DNA of 64,000 bases from Anisus vortex (taxonomy: Eukaryota > Mollusca > Gastropoda > Planorbidae): contig OX421506.1 in NCBI GenBank assembly GCA_949126835.1, positions 21,356,181 to 21,420,180 on the forward strand, read 5' to 3'. Below, one piece after another: positions 12,401-24,308 of this stretch. The notes under the pieces are model-generated. The model saw only the letters and a program-made list of their open reading frames with translations, ran no database searches and was not told where the DNA came from. Position 1 is the first letter of the stretch; the number at the start of each line of letters is the position of its first letter. A program made the translations under genes and the position numbers.

Positions 12401-15400
12401 AAGAGTGAGATTGAAAAAGCGAGATTGAAAGAGTAAGATTGAAAGAGATTGAAAGAGATTGAAAGAGATTGAAAGAGTGAGATTGAAAGTGAGATTGAAA
12501 GAGTGAGATTGAAAGAAAGCGATTGAAAGAGTGAGATTGAAAGAGTGAGATCTAAAGAGTGATATTGAAAGTGAGATTGAAAGAGTGATATTGAAAGTGA
12601 GATTGAAAGAGTGATATTGAAAATGAGATTGAAAGAGTGAGATTTAAAGAGTGAGATTAAAAGAGTGAGATTGAAAGAGTGAGATTGAAAGAGTGAGATT
12701 GAAAGAGATTGAAAGAGATTGAAAGAGTGAGATTGAAAGAGTGAGATTGAAAGAGTGAGATTGAAAGAGTGAGATTGAAAGAATGAAATTAAAAGAGTGA
12801 GATTGAAAGAGTGAGATTGAAAGAGTGAGATTGAAAGAGTGAGATTGAAAGAGTGAGATTGAAAGAGTGAGATTGAAAGAGTGAGATTGAAAGAGTGAGA
12901 TTGAAAGAGTGAGATTGAAAAAGCGAGATTGAAAGAGTGAGATTGAAAGAGTGTTTGAAAGAGATTGAAAGAGTGAGATGGAAAGAAAGATATTGAAAGA
13001 GTGAGATTGAAAGAGTGAGATTGAAAGAGTGAGATTGAAAAAGCGAGATTGAAAAAGTGAGATTAAAAGAGATTGAAAGAGATTGAAAGAGATTGAAAGA
13101 GTGAGATTGAAAGTGAGATTGAAAGAGTGAGATTGAAAGAAAGAGATTGAAAAAGAGAATGAAAGAGTGAGATTGAAAGAAAGATATTGAAAGATTGAGA
13201 TTGAAAGAGTGAGATTGAAAGAGTGAGATTGAAAGAGATTGAAAGAGTGAGATGAAAGAAAGAGATTGAAAGAGTGAGATTGAAAGAGTGAGATTGAAAG
13301 AGTGAGATTGAAAGAGTGAGATTGAAAGTGAGATTGAAAGAGTGAGATTGAAAGTGAGATTGAAAGAGTGAGATTGAAAGAGTGAGATTGAAAGAGTGAG
13401 ATTGAAAGAGTGAGATTGAAAGAGTGAGATTGAAAGAGTGAGATTGAAAGAGTGAGATTGAAAGAGTGAGATTGAAAGAGTGAGATTGAAAGAGTGAGAT
13501 TGAAAGAGTGAGATTGAAAAAGAGAATGAAAGAGTGAGATTAAAAGAAAGATATTGAAAGAGTGAGATTGAAAAAGCGAGATTGAAAGATTGAGATTGAA
13601 AGAGATTGAAAGAGATTGAAAGAGTGAAATTGAAAGTGAGATTGAAAGAGTGAGATTGAAAGAAAGAGATTGAAAGAGTGAGATTGAAAGAGTGAGATTG
13701 AAAGAGTGAGATTGAAAGAGTGAGATTGAAAGTGAGATTGAAAGAGTGATATTGAAAGTGATATTGAAAGAGTGATATTGAAAGTGAGATTGAAAGAGTG
13801 ATATTGAAAGTGAGATTGAAAGAGTGAGATTGAAAGAGTGAGATTGAAAGAGTGAGATTGAACGAGTGAGATTGAAAGAGTGAGATTGAAAGAGATTGAA
13901 AGAGATTGAAAGAGTGAGATTGAAAGAGTGAGATTGAAAGAGTGAGATTAAAAGAGCGAGATTGAAAGAGTGAGATTGAAAAAGTGAGATTGAAAGAGTG
14001 AGATTGAAAGAGTGAGATTGAAAGAGTGAGATTGAAAGAGTGAGATTGAAAGAGTGAGATTGAAAGAGTGAGATTGAAAGAGTGAGATTGAAAGAGTGAG
14101 ATTGAAAGAGTGAGATTGAAAGAGTGTTTGAAAGAGATTGAAAGAGTGAGATGGAAAGAAAGATATTGAAAGAGTGAGATTGAAAGAGTGAGACTGAAAG
14201 AGTGAGATTGAAAAAGCGAGATTGAAAGAGTGAGATTGAAAGAGATTAAAAGAGATTGAAAGAGATTGAAAGAGATTGAAAGAGTGAGATTGAAAGTGAG
14301 ATTGAAAGAGTGAGATTGAAAGAAAGCGATTGAAAGAGTGAGATTGAAAGAGTGAGATTGAAAGAGTGATATTGAAAGTGAGATTGAAAGAGTGATATTG
14401 AAAGTGAGATTGAAAGAGTGATATTGAAAATGAGATTGAAAGAGTGAGATTTAAAGAGTGAGATTGAAAGAGTGAGATTCAAAGAGTGAGATTCAAAGAG
14501 TGAGATTGAAAGAGTGAGATTGAAAGAGCTTGAAAGAGATTGAAAGAGTGAGATTGAAAGAGTGAGATTGAAAGAGTGAGATTGAAAGAGTGAGATTGAA
14601 AGAGTGAGATTGAAAGAATGAAATTGAAAGAGTGAGATTGAAAGAGTGAGATTGAAAGAGTGAGATTGAAAGAGTGAGATTGAAAGAGTGAGATTGAAAG
14701 AGTGAGATTGAAAGAGTGAGATTGAAAGAGTGAGATTGAAAGAGTGAGATTGAAAGAGTGAGATTGAAAGAGTGAGATTGAAAGAGTGAGATTGAAAGAG
14801 TGTTCGAAAGAGATTGAAAGAGTGAGATGGAAAGAAAGATATTGAAAGAGTGAGATTGAAAGAGTGAGATTGAAAGAGTGAGATTGAAAAAGCGAGATTG
14901 AAAGAGTGAGATTAAAAGAGATTGAAAGAGATTGAAAGAGATTGAAAGAGTGAGATTGAAAGTGAGATTGAAGGAGTGAGATTGAAAGAAAAAGATTGAA
15001 AAAGAGAATAAAAGAGTGAGATTGAAAGAAAGATATTGAAAGATTGAGATTGAAAGAGTGAGATTGAAAGAGTGAGATTGAAAGAGTAAGATTGAAAGAG
15101 TGAGATTGAAAGAGGTTGAAAGATTGAGATTGAAAGAGTGAGATTGAAAGTGAGATTTAAAGAGTGAGATTTAAAGCGTGAGATTGAAAGTGAGATTGAA
15201 AGAGTGAGATTGAAAGAGTGAGATTGAAAGAGATTGAAAGAGTGAGATGAAAGAAAGAGATTGAAAGAGTGAGATTGAAAGAGTGAGATTGAAAGAGTGA
15301 GATTGAAAGTGAGATTGAAAGAGTGAGATTGAAAGTGAGATTGAAAGAGTGAGATTGAAAGAGTGAGATTGAAAGAGTGAGATTGAAAGAGTGAGATTGA

Positions 15401-18400
15401 AAGAGTGAGATTGAAAGAGTGAGATTGAAAGAGTGAGATTGAAAGAGTGAGATTGAAAGAGTGAGATTGAAAGAGTGAGATTGAAAGAGTGAGATTGAAA
15501 GAGTGAGATTGAAAGAGTGTTTGAAAGAAATTGAAAGAGTGAGATGGAAAGAAAGATATTGAAAGAGTGAGATTGAAAGAGTGAGATTGAAAGAGTGAGA
15601 TTGAAAGAGTGAGATTGAAAAAGCGAGATTGAAAGAGTGAGATTGAAAGAGATTGAAAGAGATTGAAAGAGATTGAAAGAGTGAGATTGAAAGTGAGATT
15701 GAAAGAGTGAGATTGAAAGAAAGAGATTGAAAGAGTGAGATTGAAAGAGTGAGATTGAAAGAGTGATATTGAAAGTGAGATTGAAAGAGTGATATTGAAA
15801 GTGAGATTGAAAGAGTGATATTGAAAGTGAGATTGAAAGAGTGATATTGAAAGAGAGATTGAAAGAGTGAGATTGAAAGAAAGATATTGAAAGAATGAGA
15901 TTGAAAGAATGAGATTGAAAGAGTGAGATTGAAAGTGAGATTGAAAGAGTGAGATTGAAAGTGACATTGAAAGAGTGAGATTGAAAGAGTGAGATTGAAA
16001 GAGTGAGATTGAAAGAGATTGAAAGAGTGAGATTGAAAGAAAGATATTGAAAGAGTAAGATTGAAAGAGTGAGATTGAAAGAGTGAGATTGAAAGTGAGA
16101 TTGAAAGAGTGAGATTGAAAGTGACATTGAAAGAGTGAGATTGAAAGAGTGAAATTGAAAGAGTGAGATTGAAAGAGTAAGATTGTAAGTGAGATTAAAA
16201 GAGTGAGATTGAAAGAGTGAGATTAAAAGAGTGAGATTGAAAGAGTGAGATTGAAAAAGAGAATGAAAGAGTGAGATTAAAAGAAAGATATTGAAAGAGT
16301 GAGATTGAAAGAGTGAGATTGAAAGAGTGAGATTAAAAGAGTGAGATTGAAAGAGTGAGATTGAAAGAGATTGAAAGAGATTGAAAGAGTGTGATTGAAA
16401 GAGTGAGATTGAAAGAATGAGATTGAAAGAGTGAGATTGAAAGAGTGAGATTGAAAAAGAGAATGAAAGAGTGAGATTGAAAGAAAGATATTGAAAGAGT
16501 GAGATTGAAAGAGTGAGATTGAAAGAGTGAGTTTAAAAGAGTGAGATTGAAAGAGTGATATTGAAAGTGAGATTGAAAGAGTGAGATTGAAAGAGTGAGA
16601 TTGAAAGAGTGAGATTGAAAGAGATTGAAAGAGTGAGATTGAAAGAAAGAGATTGAAAGAGTGAGATTGAAAGAGTGAGATTGAAAGAGTGAGATTGAAA
16701 GAGTGAGATTGAAAGTGAGATTGAAAGAGTGAGATTGAAAGTGAGATTGAAAAAGTGAGATTGAAAGAGTGAGATTGAAAGAGTGAGATTGAAAGTTTGA
16801 GATTGAAAGTGTGAGATTGTAAGAGTGAGATTGAAAGAGTGAGATTAAAAGAGTGAGTTTGAAAGAGATTGAAAGAATGAGATGGAAAGAAAGATATTGA
16901 AAGAGTGAGATTGAAAAAGTGAGATTGAAAGAGTGAGATTAAAAGAGTGAGATTGAAAGAGTGAGATTGAAAGAGATTGAAAGAGATTGAAAGAGTGAGA
17001 TTGAAAGAGTGAGATTGAAAGAGTGAGATTGAAAGAGTGAGATTGAAAAAGAGAATATAAGAGTGAGATTGAAAGAAAGATATTGAAAGAGTGAGATTGA
17101 AAGAGTGAGATTGAAAGAGTGAGATTAAAAGAGTGAGATTGAAAGAGTGAGATTGAAAGAGTAAGATTGAAAGAGTGAGATTGAAAGAAAGAGGTTGAAA
17201 GATTGAGATTGTAAGAGTGAGATTGAAAGTGAGATTTAAAGAGTGAGATTGAAAGAGTGAGATTGAACGAGTGAGATTAAAAGAGTGATATTGAAAGAGT
17301 GAGATTGAAAGAGTGAGATTGAAAGAGATTGAAAGAGTGAGATTGAAAGAAAGAGATTGAAAGAGTGAGATTGAAAGTGTGAGATTGAAAGAGTGAGATT
17401 GAAAGTGAGATTGAAAGAGTGAAATTGAAAGTGAGATTGAAAGAGTGAGATTGAAAGAGTGAGATTGAAAGAGTGAGATTGAAAGAGTGAGATTGTAAGA
17501 GTGAGATTGAAAGAGTGAGATTGAAAGAGTGAGATTGAAAGAGTGAGATTGAAAGAGTGAGATTGAAAGAGTGAGATTGAAAAAGAGAATGAAAGAGTGA
17601 GATTAAAAGAAAGATATTGAAAGAGTGAGATTGAAAGAGTGAGATTGAAAACGTGAGATTAAAAGAGTGAGATTGAAAGAGTGAGATTGAAAAAGATTGA
17701 AAGAGATTGAAAGAGTGAGATTGAAAGAGTGAGATTGAAAGAGTGAGATTGAAAGAGTGAGATTGAAAGAGTGAGATTGAAAAAGAGAATGAAAGAGTGA
17801 GATTGAAAGAAAGATATTGAAAGAGTGAGATTGAAAGAGTGAGATTGAAAGAGTGAGATTGAAAGTGAGATTGAAAGAGTGATATTGAAAGTGAGATTGA
17901 AAGAGTGATATTGAAAGTGAGATTGAAAGAGTGAGATTGAAAGAGATTGAAAGAGTGAGATTGAAAGAAAGAGATTGAAAAAGTGAGATTGAAAGAGTGA
18001 GATTGAAAGAGTGAGATTGAAAGAGTGAGATTGAAAGAGTGAGATTGAAAGTAAGATTGAAAGAGTGAGATTGAAAGAGTGAGATTGAAAGAGCGAGATT
18101 AAAAGTGTGAGATTGAAAGAGTGAGATTGAAAGAGTGAGATTGAAAGAGTGAGATTGAAAGAGTGAGATTTAAAGAGTGAGATTGAAAGAGTGAGATTGA
18201 AAGAGTGAGATTGAAAGAGTGAGATTGAAAAAGAGAATGAAAGAGTGAGATTAAAAGAAAGATATTGAATAAGTGAGATTGAAAGAGTGAGATTGAAAGA
18301 GTGAGATTAAAAGAGTGAGATTGAAAGAGTGAGATTGAAAGAGATTGAAAGAGATTGAAAGAGTGAGATTGAAAGAGTGAGATTGAAAGAGTGAGATTGA

Positions 18401-21400
18401 AATAGTGAGATTGAAAAAGAGAATGAAAGAGTGAGATTGAAAGAAAGATATTGAAAGAGTGAGATTGAAAGAGTGAGATTGAAAGAGTGAGATTAAAAGA
18501 GTGAGATTGAAAGAGTGAGATTGAAAGAGTAAGATTGAAAGAGTGAGATTGAAAGAAAGAGGTTGCAAGATTAAGATTGAAAGAGTGAGATTGAAAGTGA
18601 GATTTAAAGAGTGAGATTGAAAGAGTGAGATTGAAAGAAAGATTGAAAGAGTGAGATTGAAAGAGTGAGATTGAAAAAGTGAGATTGAAAGAGATTGAAA
18701 GAGTGAGATTGAAAGAAAGATATTGAAAGAGTGAGATTGAAAGAGTGAGATTGAAAGAGTGAGATTGAAAGTGAGATTGAAAGAGTGAGATTGAAAGTGA
18801 CATTGAAAGAGTGAGATTGAAAGAGTGAAATTGAAAGAGTGAGATTGAAAGAGTAAGATTGTAAGTGAGATTAAAAGAGTGAGATTGAAAGAGTGAGATT
18901 AAAAGAGTGAGATTGAAAGAGTGAGATTGAAAAAGAGAATGAAAGAGTGAGATTAAAAGAAAGATATTGAAAGAGTGAGATTGAAAGAGTGAGATTGAAA
19001 GAGTGAGATTAAAAGAGTGAGATTGAAAGAGTGAGATTGAAAGAGATTGAAAGAGATTGAAAGAGTGAGATTGAAAGAGTGAGATTGAAAGAATGAGATT
19101 GAAAGAGTGAGATTGAAAGAGTGAGATTGAAAAAGAGAATGAAAGAGTGAGATTGAAAGAAAGATATTGAAAGAGTGAGATTGAAAGAGTGAGATTGAAA
19201 GAGTGAGTTTAAAAGAGTGAGATTGAAAGAGTGATATTGAAAGTGAGATTGAAAGAGTGAGATTGAAAGAGTGAGATTGAAAGAGTGAGATTGAAAGAGA
19301 TTGAAAGAGTGAGATTGAAAGAAAGAGATTGAAAGAGTGAGATTGAAAGAGTGAGATTGAAAGAGTGAGATTGAAAGAGTGAGATTGAAAGTGAGATTGA
19401 AAGAGTGAGATTGAAAGTGAGATTGAAAAAGTGAGTTTTAAAGAGTGAGATTGAAAGAGTGAGATTGAAAGAGTGAGATTGAAAGTGTGAGATTGTAAGA
19501 GTGAGATTGAAAGAGTGAGATTGAAAGAGTGAGTTTGAAAGAGATTGAAAGAGTGAGATGGAAAGAAAGATATTGAAAGAGTGAGATTGAAAAAGTGAGA
19601 TTGAAAGAGTGAGATTAAAAGAGTGAGATTGAAAGAGTGAGATTGAAAGAGATTGAAAGAGATTGAAAGAGTGAGATTGAAAGAGTGAGATTGAAAGAGT
19701 GAGATTGAAAGAGTGAGATTGAAAAAGAGAATATAAGAGTGAGATTGAAAGAAAGATATTGAAAGAGTGAGATTGAAAGAGTGAGATTGAAAGAGTGAGA
19801 TTAAAAGAGTGAGATTGAAAGAGTGAGATTGAAAGAGTAAGATTGAAAGAGTGAGATTGAAAGAAAGAGGTTGAAAGATTAAGATTGAAAGAGTGAGATT
19901 GAAAGTGAGATTTAAAGAGTGAGATTGAAAGAGTGAGATTGAAAGTGAGATTGAAAGAGTGAGATTAAAAGAGTGAGATTGAAAGAGTGAGATTGAAAGA
20001 GATTGAAAGAGTGAGATTGAAAGAAAGAGATTGAAATAGTGAGATTGAAAGAGTGAGATTGAAAGAGTGAGATTGAAAGTGAGATTGAAAGAGTGAGATT
20101 GAAAGAGTGAAATTGAAAGAGTGAGATTGAAAGAGTAAGATTGTAAGAGTGAGATTAAAAGAGTGAGATTGAAAGATTGAGATTGAAAGAGTGAGATTGA
20201 AAGAGTGAGATTGAAAAAGAGAATGAAAGAGTGAGATTAAAAGAAAGATATTGAAAGCGTGAGATTGAAAGAGTGAGATTGAAAGAGTGAGATTAAAAGA
20301 GTGAGATTGAAAGAGTGAGATTGAAAGAGATTGAAAGAGATTGAAAGAGTGAGATTGAAAGAGTGAGATTGAAAGAGTGAGATTGAAAGAGTGAGATTGA
20401 AAAAGAGAATGAAAAAGTGAGATTGAAAGAAATATATTGAAAGAGTGAGATTGAAAGAGTGAGATTGAAAGAGTGAGATTAAAAGAGTGAGATTAAAAGA
20501 GTGATATTGAAAGTGAGATTGAAAGAGTGAGATTGAAAGAGTGAGATTGAAAGAGTGAGATTGAAAGAGATTGAAAGAGTGAGATTGAAAGAGATTGAAA
20601 GAGTGAGATTGAAAGAAAGAGATTGAAAGAGTGAGATTGAAAGAGTGAGATTGAAAGAGTGAGATTGAAAGAGTGAGATTGAAAGTGAGATTTAAAGAGT
20701 GAGATTGAAAGTGAGATTGAAAAAGTGAGATTGAAAGAGTGAGATTGAAAAAGCGAGATTGAAAGAGTGAGATTGAAAGTGTGAGATTGTAAGAGTGAGA
20801 TTGAAAGAGTGAGATTGAAAGAGTGAGTTTGAAAGAGATTGAAAGAGTGAGATGGAAAGAAAGATATTGAAAGAGTGAGATTGAAAGAGTGAGATTGAAA
20901 GAGTGAGATTGAAAAAGCGAGATTGAAAGAGTGAGATTGAAAGTGAGATTGAAAGAGTGAGATTGAAAGAAAGAGATTAAAAGATTGAGATTGAAAGAGT
21001 GAGATTGAAAGAGTGATATTGAAAGTGAGATTGAAAGAGTGATATTGAAAGTGAGATTGAAAGAGTGAAATTGAAAGAGTGAGATTGAAAGAGTGAGATT
21101 GAACGAGTGAGATTGAAAGAGTGAGATTGAAAGAGATTGAAAGAGATTGAAAGAGTGAGATTGAAAGAGTGAGATTGAAAGAGTGAGATTGAAAGAGTGA
21201 GATTGAAAGAGTGAAATTGAAAAAGTGAGATTGAAAGAGTGAGATTGAAAGAGTGAGATTGAAAGAGTGAGATTGAAAGAGTGAGATTGAAAGAGTGAGA
21301 TTGAAAGAGTGAGATTGAAAGAGTGAGATTGAAAGAGTGAGATTGAAAGAGTGAGATTGAAAGAGTGAGAATGAAAGAGTGAGATTGAAAGAGTGTTTGA

Positions 21401-21842
21401 AAGAGATTGAAAGAGTGAGATGGAAAGAAAGATATTGAAAGAGTGAGATTGAAAGAGTGAGATTGAAAGAGTGAGATTGAAAAATCGAGATTGAAAGAGT
21501 TAGATTGAAAGAGATTGAAAGAGATTGAAATAGATTGAAAGAGTGAGATTGAAAGTGAGATTGAAAGAGTGAGATTGAAAGAAAGCGATTGAAAGAGTGA
21601 GATTGAAAGAGTGAGATCTAAAGAGTGATATTGAAAGTGAGATTGAAAGAGTGATATTGAAAGTGAGATTGAAAGAGTGATATTGAAAATGAGATTGAAA
21701 GAGTGAGATTTAAAGAGTGAGATTGAAAGAGTGAGATTGAAAGAGTGAGATTGAAAGAGTGAGATTGAAAGAGATTGAAAGAGATTGAAAGAGTGAGATT
21801 GAAAGAGTAAGATTGAAAGAGTGAGATTGAAAGAGTGAGATT
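3440..21842. repeat. Giant 14-bp satellite, left block
   Basis: Tandem array of GAGTGAGATTGAAA (14 bp) with variants that share the core GAGATTGAAA (10 bp). The core stands alone, with a GT prefix (12 bp), with GAGT (14 bp), or with GAAA (14 bp, often as GAAAGATATTGAAA). A rarer 12-bp form is GAGTGTTTGAAA. The plus strand is almost free of C and about 79% purine. Landmark units (AAAAAGAGAATGAAA, GAAAGAGGTTGNAAGATT, GAGTGTTTGAAA) show higher-order structure. The period is about 2.6-2.8 kb between 3.9 and 9.9 kb, and a duplication of about 10.5 kb begins near 5.32 kb. Long open frames on the minus strand are a by-product of the stop-free unit. Confidence 0.97.
5318..15855. repeat. 10.5-kb segmental duplication inside the satellite, copy 1
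   Basis: The order of variant units here is repeated at 15,856-28,815. Matching landmarks: AAAAAGAGAATGAAA at about 5,722/16,260 and 5,926/16,464; GAGAATATAAGAG at 6,498/17,051; GAGGTTGCAAGATTAAG near 8,003/18,558; GAGAATAAAAGAG near 15,003/27,976. The offset stays at 10.53-10.56 kb up to the LINE insertion and about 12.96-13.10 kb after it. The copies differ by a few substitutions and whole-unit indels. Boundaries are accurate to a few tens of bases. Confidence 0.85.
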
Positions 21843-24303
21843 ATAATAATAATTGGTCATTTATATCGCGCCTCACTTCATGCTAATGCAAGCATGCTCA
21901 GCGCGCTCACAAAAACGAAACGACAATAACACTCTAAAATAGTTTTAAACAAGGTTTCGGCCGATGGAGGCACGAAACGACAATAACATTTTAAAATAGT
22001 TTTAAACAAGTATTTTGCTGATGGATGTGTACTTCATCAACTTAGTTGAAAAGAAAAGTCTTCAAATTCTTCTTGAATGCTTTTTTTGACACAGAGTTTT
22101 TCAGTGTCTCAGGTAAGCCATTCCACAGTGTAGGCGCCACAGATTCAAACGAGCGTACACCAAGAGTCTTTTTTCTGTGACCTTCCAAACCTGGAATTTC
22201 CAGGAGAGATTGTGTTGAAGATCGCAGCATCCTTAACGGGACATGCTTCGGTATAAGCTCTTTGAGATATGCAGGTGCTGTGCCTTCCACGCATCCATAG
22301 GTAAGGGACATAATCTTATGATCGATGCGCTTCGTCACAGGGAGCCAGTGGAGCTCTTTGAGAATTGGAGTGATATGGTCATGCTTCTTTACTCGTGACA
22401 CAATGCGTGCTGCAGTATTTTGAACTTTCTGAAGTCTATCCAGTTGTTTCTGGGGTAAACCCCACAGGCAACTGTTACAATAGTCTAGTCTTGACTGTAT
22501 TGTTGCAACAGCAAAAGCATTGGCTGTTTTTTTATTAATCAGAGGTCGCAGCTGACCCAGGGCACGAAGATGGAAGGACCATGCCCTAACCACAGTACTG
22601 ATGTGTGGACCCATTGTTAATTTACTGTCAATGATAAAGCCCAGGTCTCTGACAGTGTTGGACAAAAAGATATCAGAGGCCCCTACTTTAATAGATGGAA
22701 TATCGACTTTCCTAAGATTGAAGTTTGAACCGCACATAATTGCCTCAGTCTTGTCGTCATTCAGTTTGAGTTTGTTGGCAGTCATCCACGCTTTCACCGC
22801 TAGACAGCATTCTTCCACTGCATTAACAGCGGCAGCACAAGCATTATGATCAGGATGGAAGCTTTTGTACAGCTGGGTATCATCCGCATATAGTTTGCGA
22901 GATAATCCTTGGCTATCAATTATTCTGCCAAGCTGGCTAGTGTAAACAGCAAAAAGGATAGGCCCTAAAACTGAACCTTGAGGTACGCCACAGATGAGAG
23001 AAGTGGCTTTTGATAAGGTCTGATTGATAGAAACTCTCTGAGTCCTGTCTGCCAAGTAGGAAGTAAACCAATGAAGTGCAGTATCAGTGATGCCCATCTC
23101 GTATTGAAGTCTTGATAAAAGTAAGTCATGGTTGATAACATCAAAGGCAGCACTGAGGTCCAACAGAACTAAGATAGTCAGATCACCACGGTCAGCACTA
23201 CATAGAACATCATTCATAACACGTAATATTGCCGTCTCACAGCTATGCCCAGGACGATAGGCAGATTGAAATTTATCAATCAGGCCATGTGTGGTTAGAT
23301 GTTGTAAAAGCTGCTGAGAGACAACCCTCTCAAGAAGCTTCGATACATAGGGAAGGTTAGATACTGGCCGAAAACTCTTGCAGTCACTAGGATCGAGCCC
23401 CTTTTTCTTTAATAAAGGCTTGATGACAGCAGTCTTAAACATTTGTGGGACTGTGGCTGACTCCAGACTACCATTTATGATACGCACTAAAACTGGAAGC
23501 AGAATTTCAAGGCAGTCCAACACAATCTTCGTTGGAATGGGGTCAACAATTGAGGATGTAGGTTTAGATACAGAAATAAGACGCCTCAACTGCTCTTCGG
23601 AAACTGGGAGGAAATTTGACAAAGAAATTCCAGAAAATGACTTCTCCACAGTGGGTGGAGTAGTATGATTATCAAAGCTGTTTCTAATCGTCTCGACTTT
23701 TTCATTAAAAAATTCATTAAGAGCCTCCGCAGCCTGCTCGCTGCTCATGTCAGGCAAAATTGGACTTAATTCATTTTTTCCAAGAAGATTCTGCACTATG
23801 GAAAACAGTTTTCGATAGTCAGTGCCCGCAGCCTCCAGAGCAGACTGAACTTGCTTTGCTTTCGCACGTCTAATCACATTTGTAAGCTTGTTCCTTGCTA
23901 TCTTAAACATCTGTTTATCCACCTCAAGGCCACTCAGTCTCCAGTGTCTCTCTGCCTGACGTCGGGCTAATTTAGCTATCCGAACGGAGGGTGTAAACCA
24001 AGCGGTATTGGGTCTATCTCTAACATACAATTCAGTCCTAGGGGCAAAAGTCTCCAGCATGGAAGATAGAGTATTATTGTAGAGTAGAACTAGTTGAGAG
24101 ATGTCATCAGGTGGTGATATAACCAAATCTGATCTTGAAAGATGATCGCGAAATAAGTCCATATCTATATTTCGTAACTTCCTGGCCTGAATTTTCTTTA
24201 TTGGAACAGCAGGCATTTCCATATCTGTGGTAAAGGTAACAAGAAAGTGATCAGATATAAGATGATCTTCAACAATTACCGACTTAAGAAAACCATCATT
24301 GTC
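21843..24303 (-). mobile_element. Young 5'-truncated CR1/L2-like LINE inserted in the satellite
   Basis: On the minus strand the element starts at 24,303 inside the endonuclease domain, carries an unbroken ORF to 22,042, a 3' UTR of about 200 bp, and a short ATT-type tail (reverse of ATAATAATAATT at 21,843). It is flanked by a 5-bp direct repeat AGATT (21,838-21,842 and 24,304-24,308). The matching place in satellite copy 1, at 11,306-11,310, has a single AGATT and no insert. Truncation at the 5' end plus a target duplication is the normal product of target-primed reverse transcription. Confidence 0.93.
22042..24303 (-). CDS. LINE ORF2 protein, partial: endonuclease C-terminus and reverse transcriptase
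   Basis: This is the replication protein of a non-LTR retrotransposon: it nicks target DNA and copies the element RNA into the nick. The frame is open from the truncation point at 24,303; the first ATG is at 24,222 and gives 726 residues. The 27 codons upstream of that ATG include ISDHFLV, the SDH motif that closes the apurinic-type endonuclease domain, so the true start lay further 5'. Counting from the ATG, the RT shows FRPVSNLPYVSKLLE (about 284-298), LDLSAAFD with the first catalytic Asp (354-361), GVPQGSVLGP (412-421) and YADD (445-448). The C-terminal region contains GLPQKQLDRLQKVQNTAARI. The protein ends at FKKNLKTFLFN. There is no stop or frameshift, unlike the other LINE copies here. 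It cannot move on its own because most of the endonuclease is missing. Confidence 0.93.
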   Translation of the reverse strand, partial: DNDGFLKSVIVEDHLISDHFLVTFTTDMEMPAVPIKKIQARKLRNIDMDLFRDHLSRSDLVISPPDDISQLVLLYNNTLSSMLETFAPRTELYVRDRPNTAWFTPSVRIAKLARRQAERHWRLSGLEVDKQMFKIARNKLTNVIRRAKAKQVQSALEAAGTDYRKLFSIVQNLLGKNELSPILPDMSSEQAAEALNEFFNEKVETIRNSFDNHTTPPTVEKSFSGISLSNFLPVSEEQLRRLISVSKPTSSIVDPIPTKIVLDCLEILLPVLVRIINGSLESATVPQMFKTAVIKPLLKKKGLDPSDCKSFRPVSNLPYVSKLLERVVSQQLLQHLTTHGLIDKFQSAYRPGHSCETAILRVMNDVLCSADRGDLTILVLLDLSAAFDVINHDLLLSRLQYEMGITDTALHWFTSYLADRTQRVSINQTLSKATSLICGVPQGSVLGPILFAVYTSQLGRIIDSQGLSRKLYADDTQLYKSFHPDHNACAAAVNAVEECCLAVKAWMTANKLKLNDDKTEAIMCGSNFNLRKVDIPSIKVGASDIFLSNTVRDLGFIIDSKLTMGPHISTVVRAWSFHLRALGQLRPLINKKTANAFAVATIQSRLDYCNSCLWGLPQKQLDRLQKVQNTAARIVSRVKKHDHITPILKELHWLPVTKRIDHKIMSLTYGCVEGTAPAYLKELIPKHVPLRMLRSSTQSLLEIPGLEGHRKKTLGVRSFESVAPTLWNGLPETLKNSVSKKAFKKNLKTFLFN

Positions 24304-24308
24304 AGATT

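Noticed and set aside
14912..15967. Minus-strand frame of 351 codons (and similar ones at 4,724, 15,171, 18,099, 24,596 and 35,896) as coding genes
   Set aside because: They consist entirely of the translated 14-bp satellite unit, which has no stop in any minus-strand phase. There is no start context, no unique sequence and no domain.
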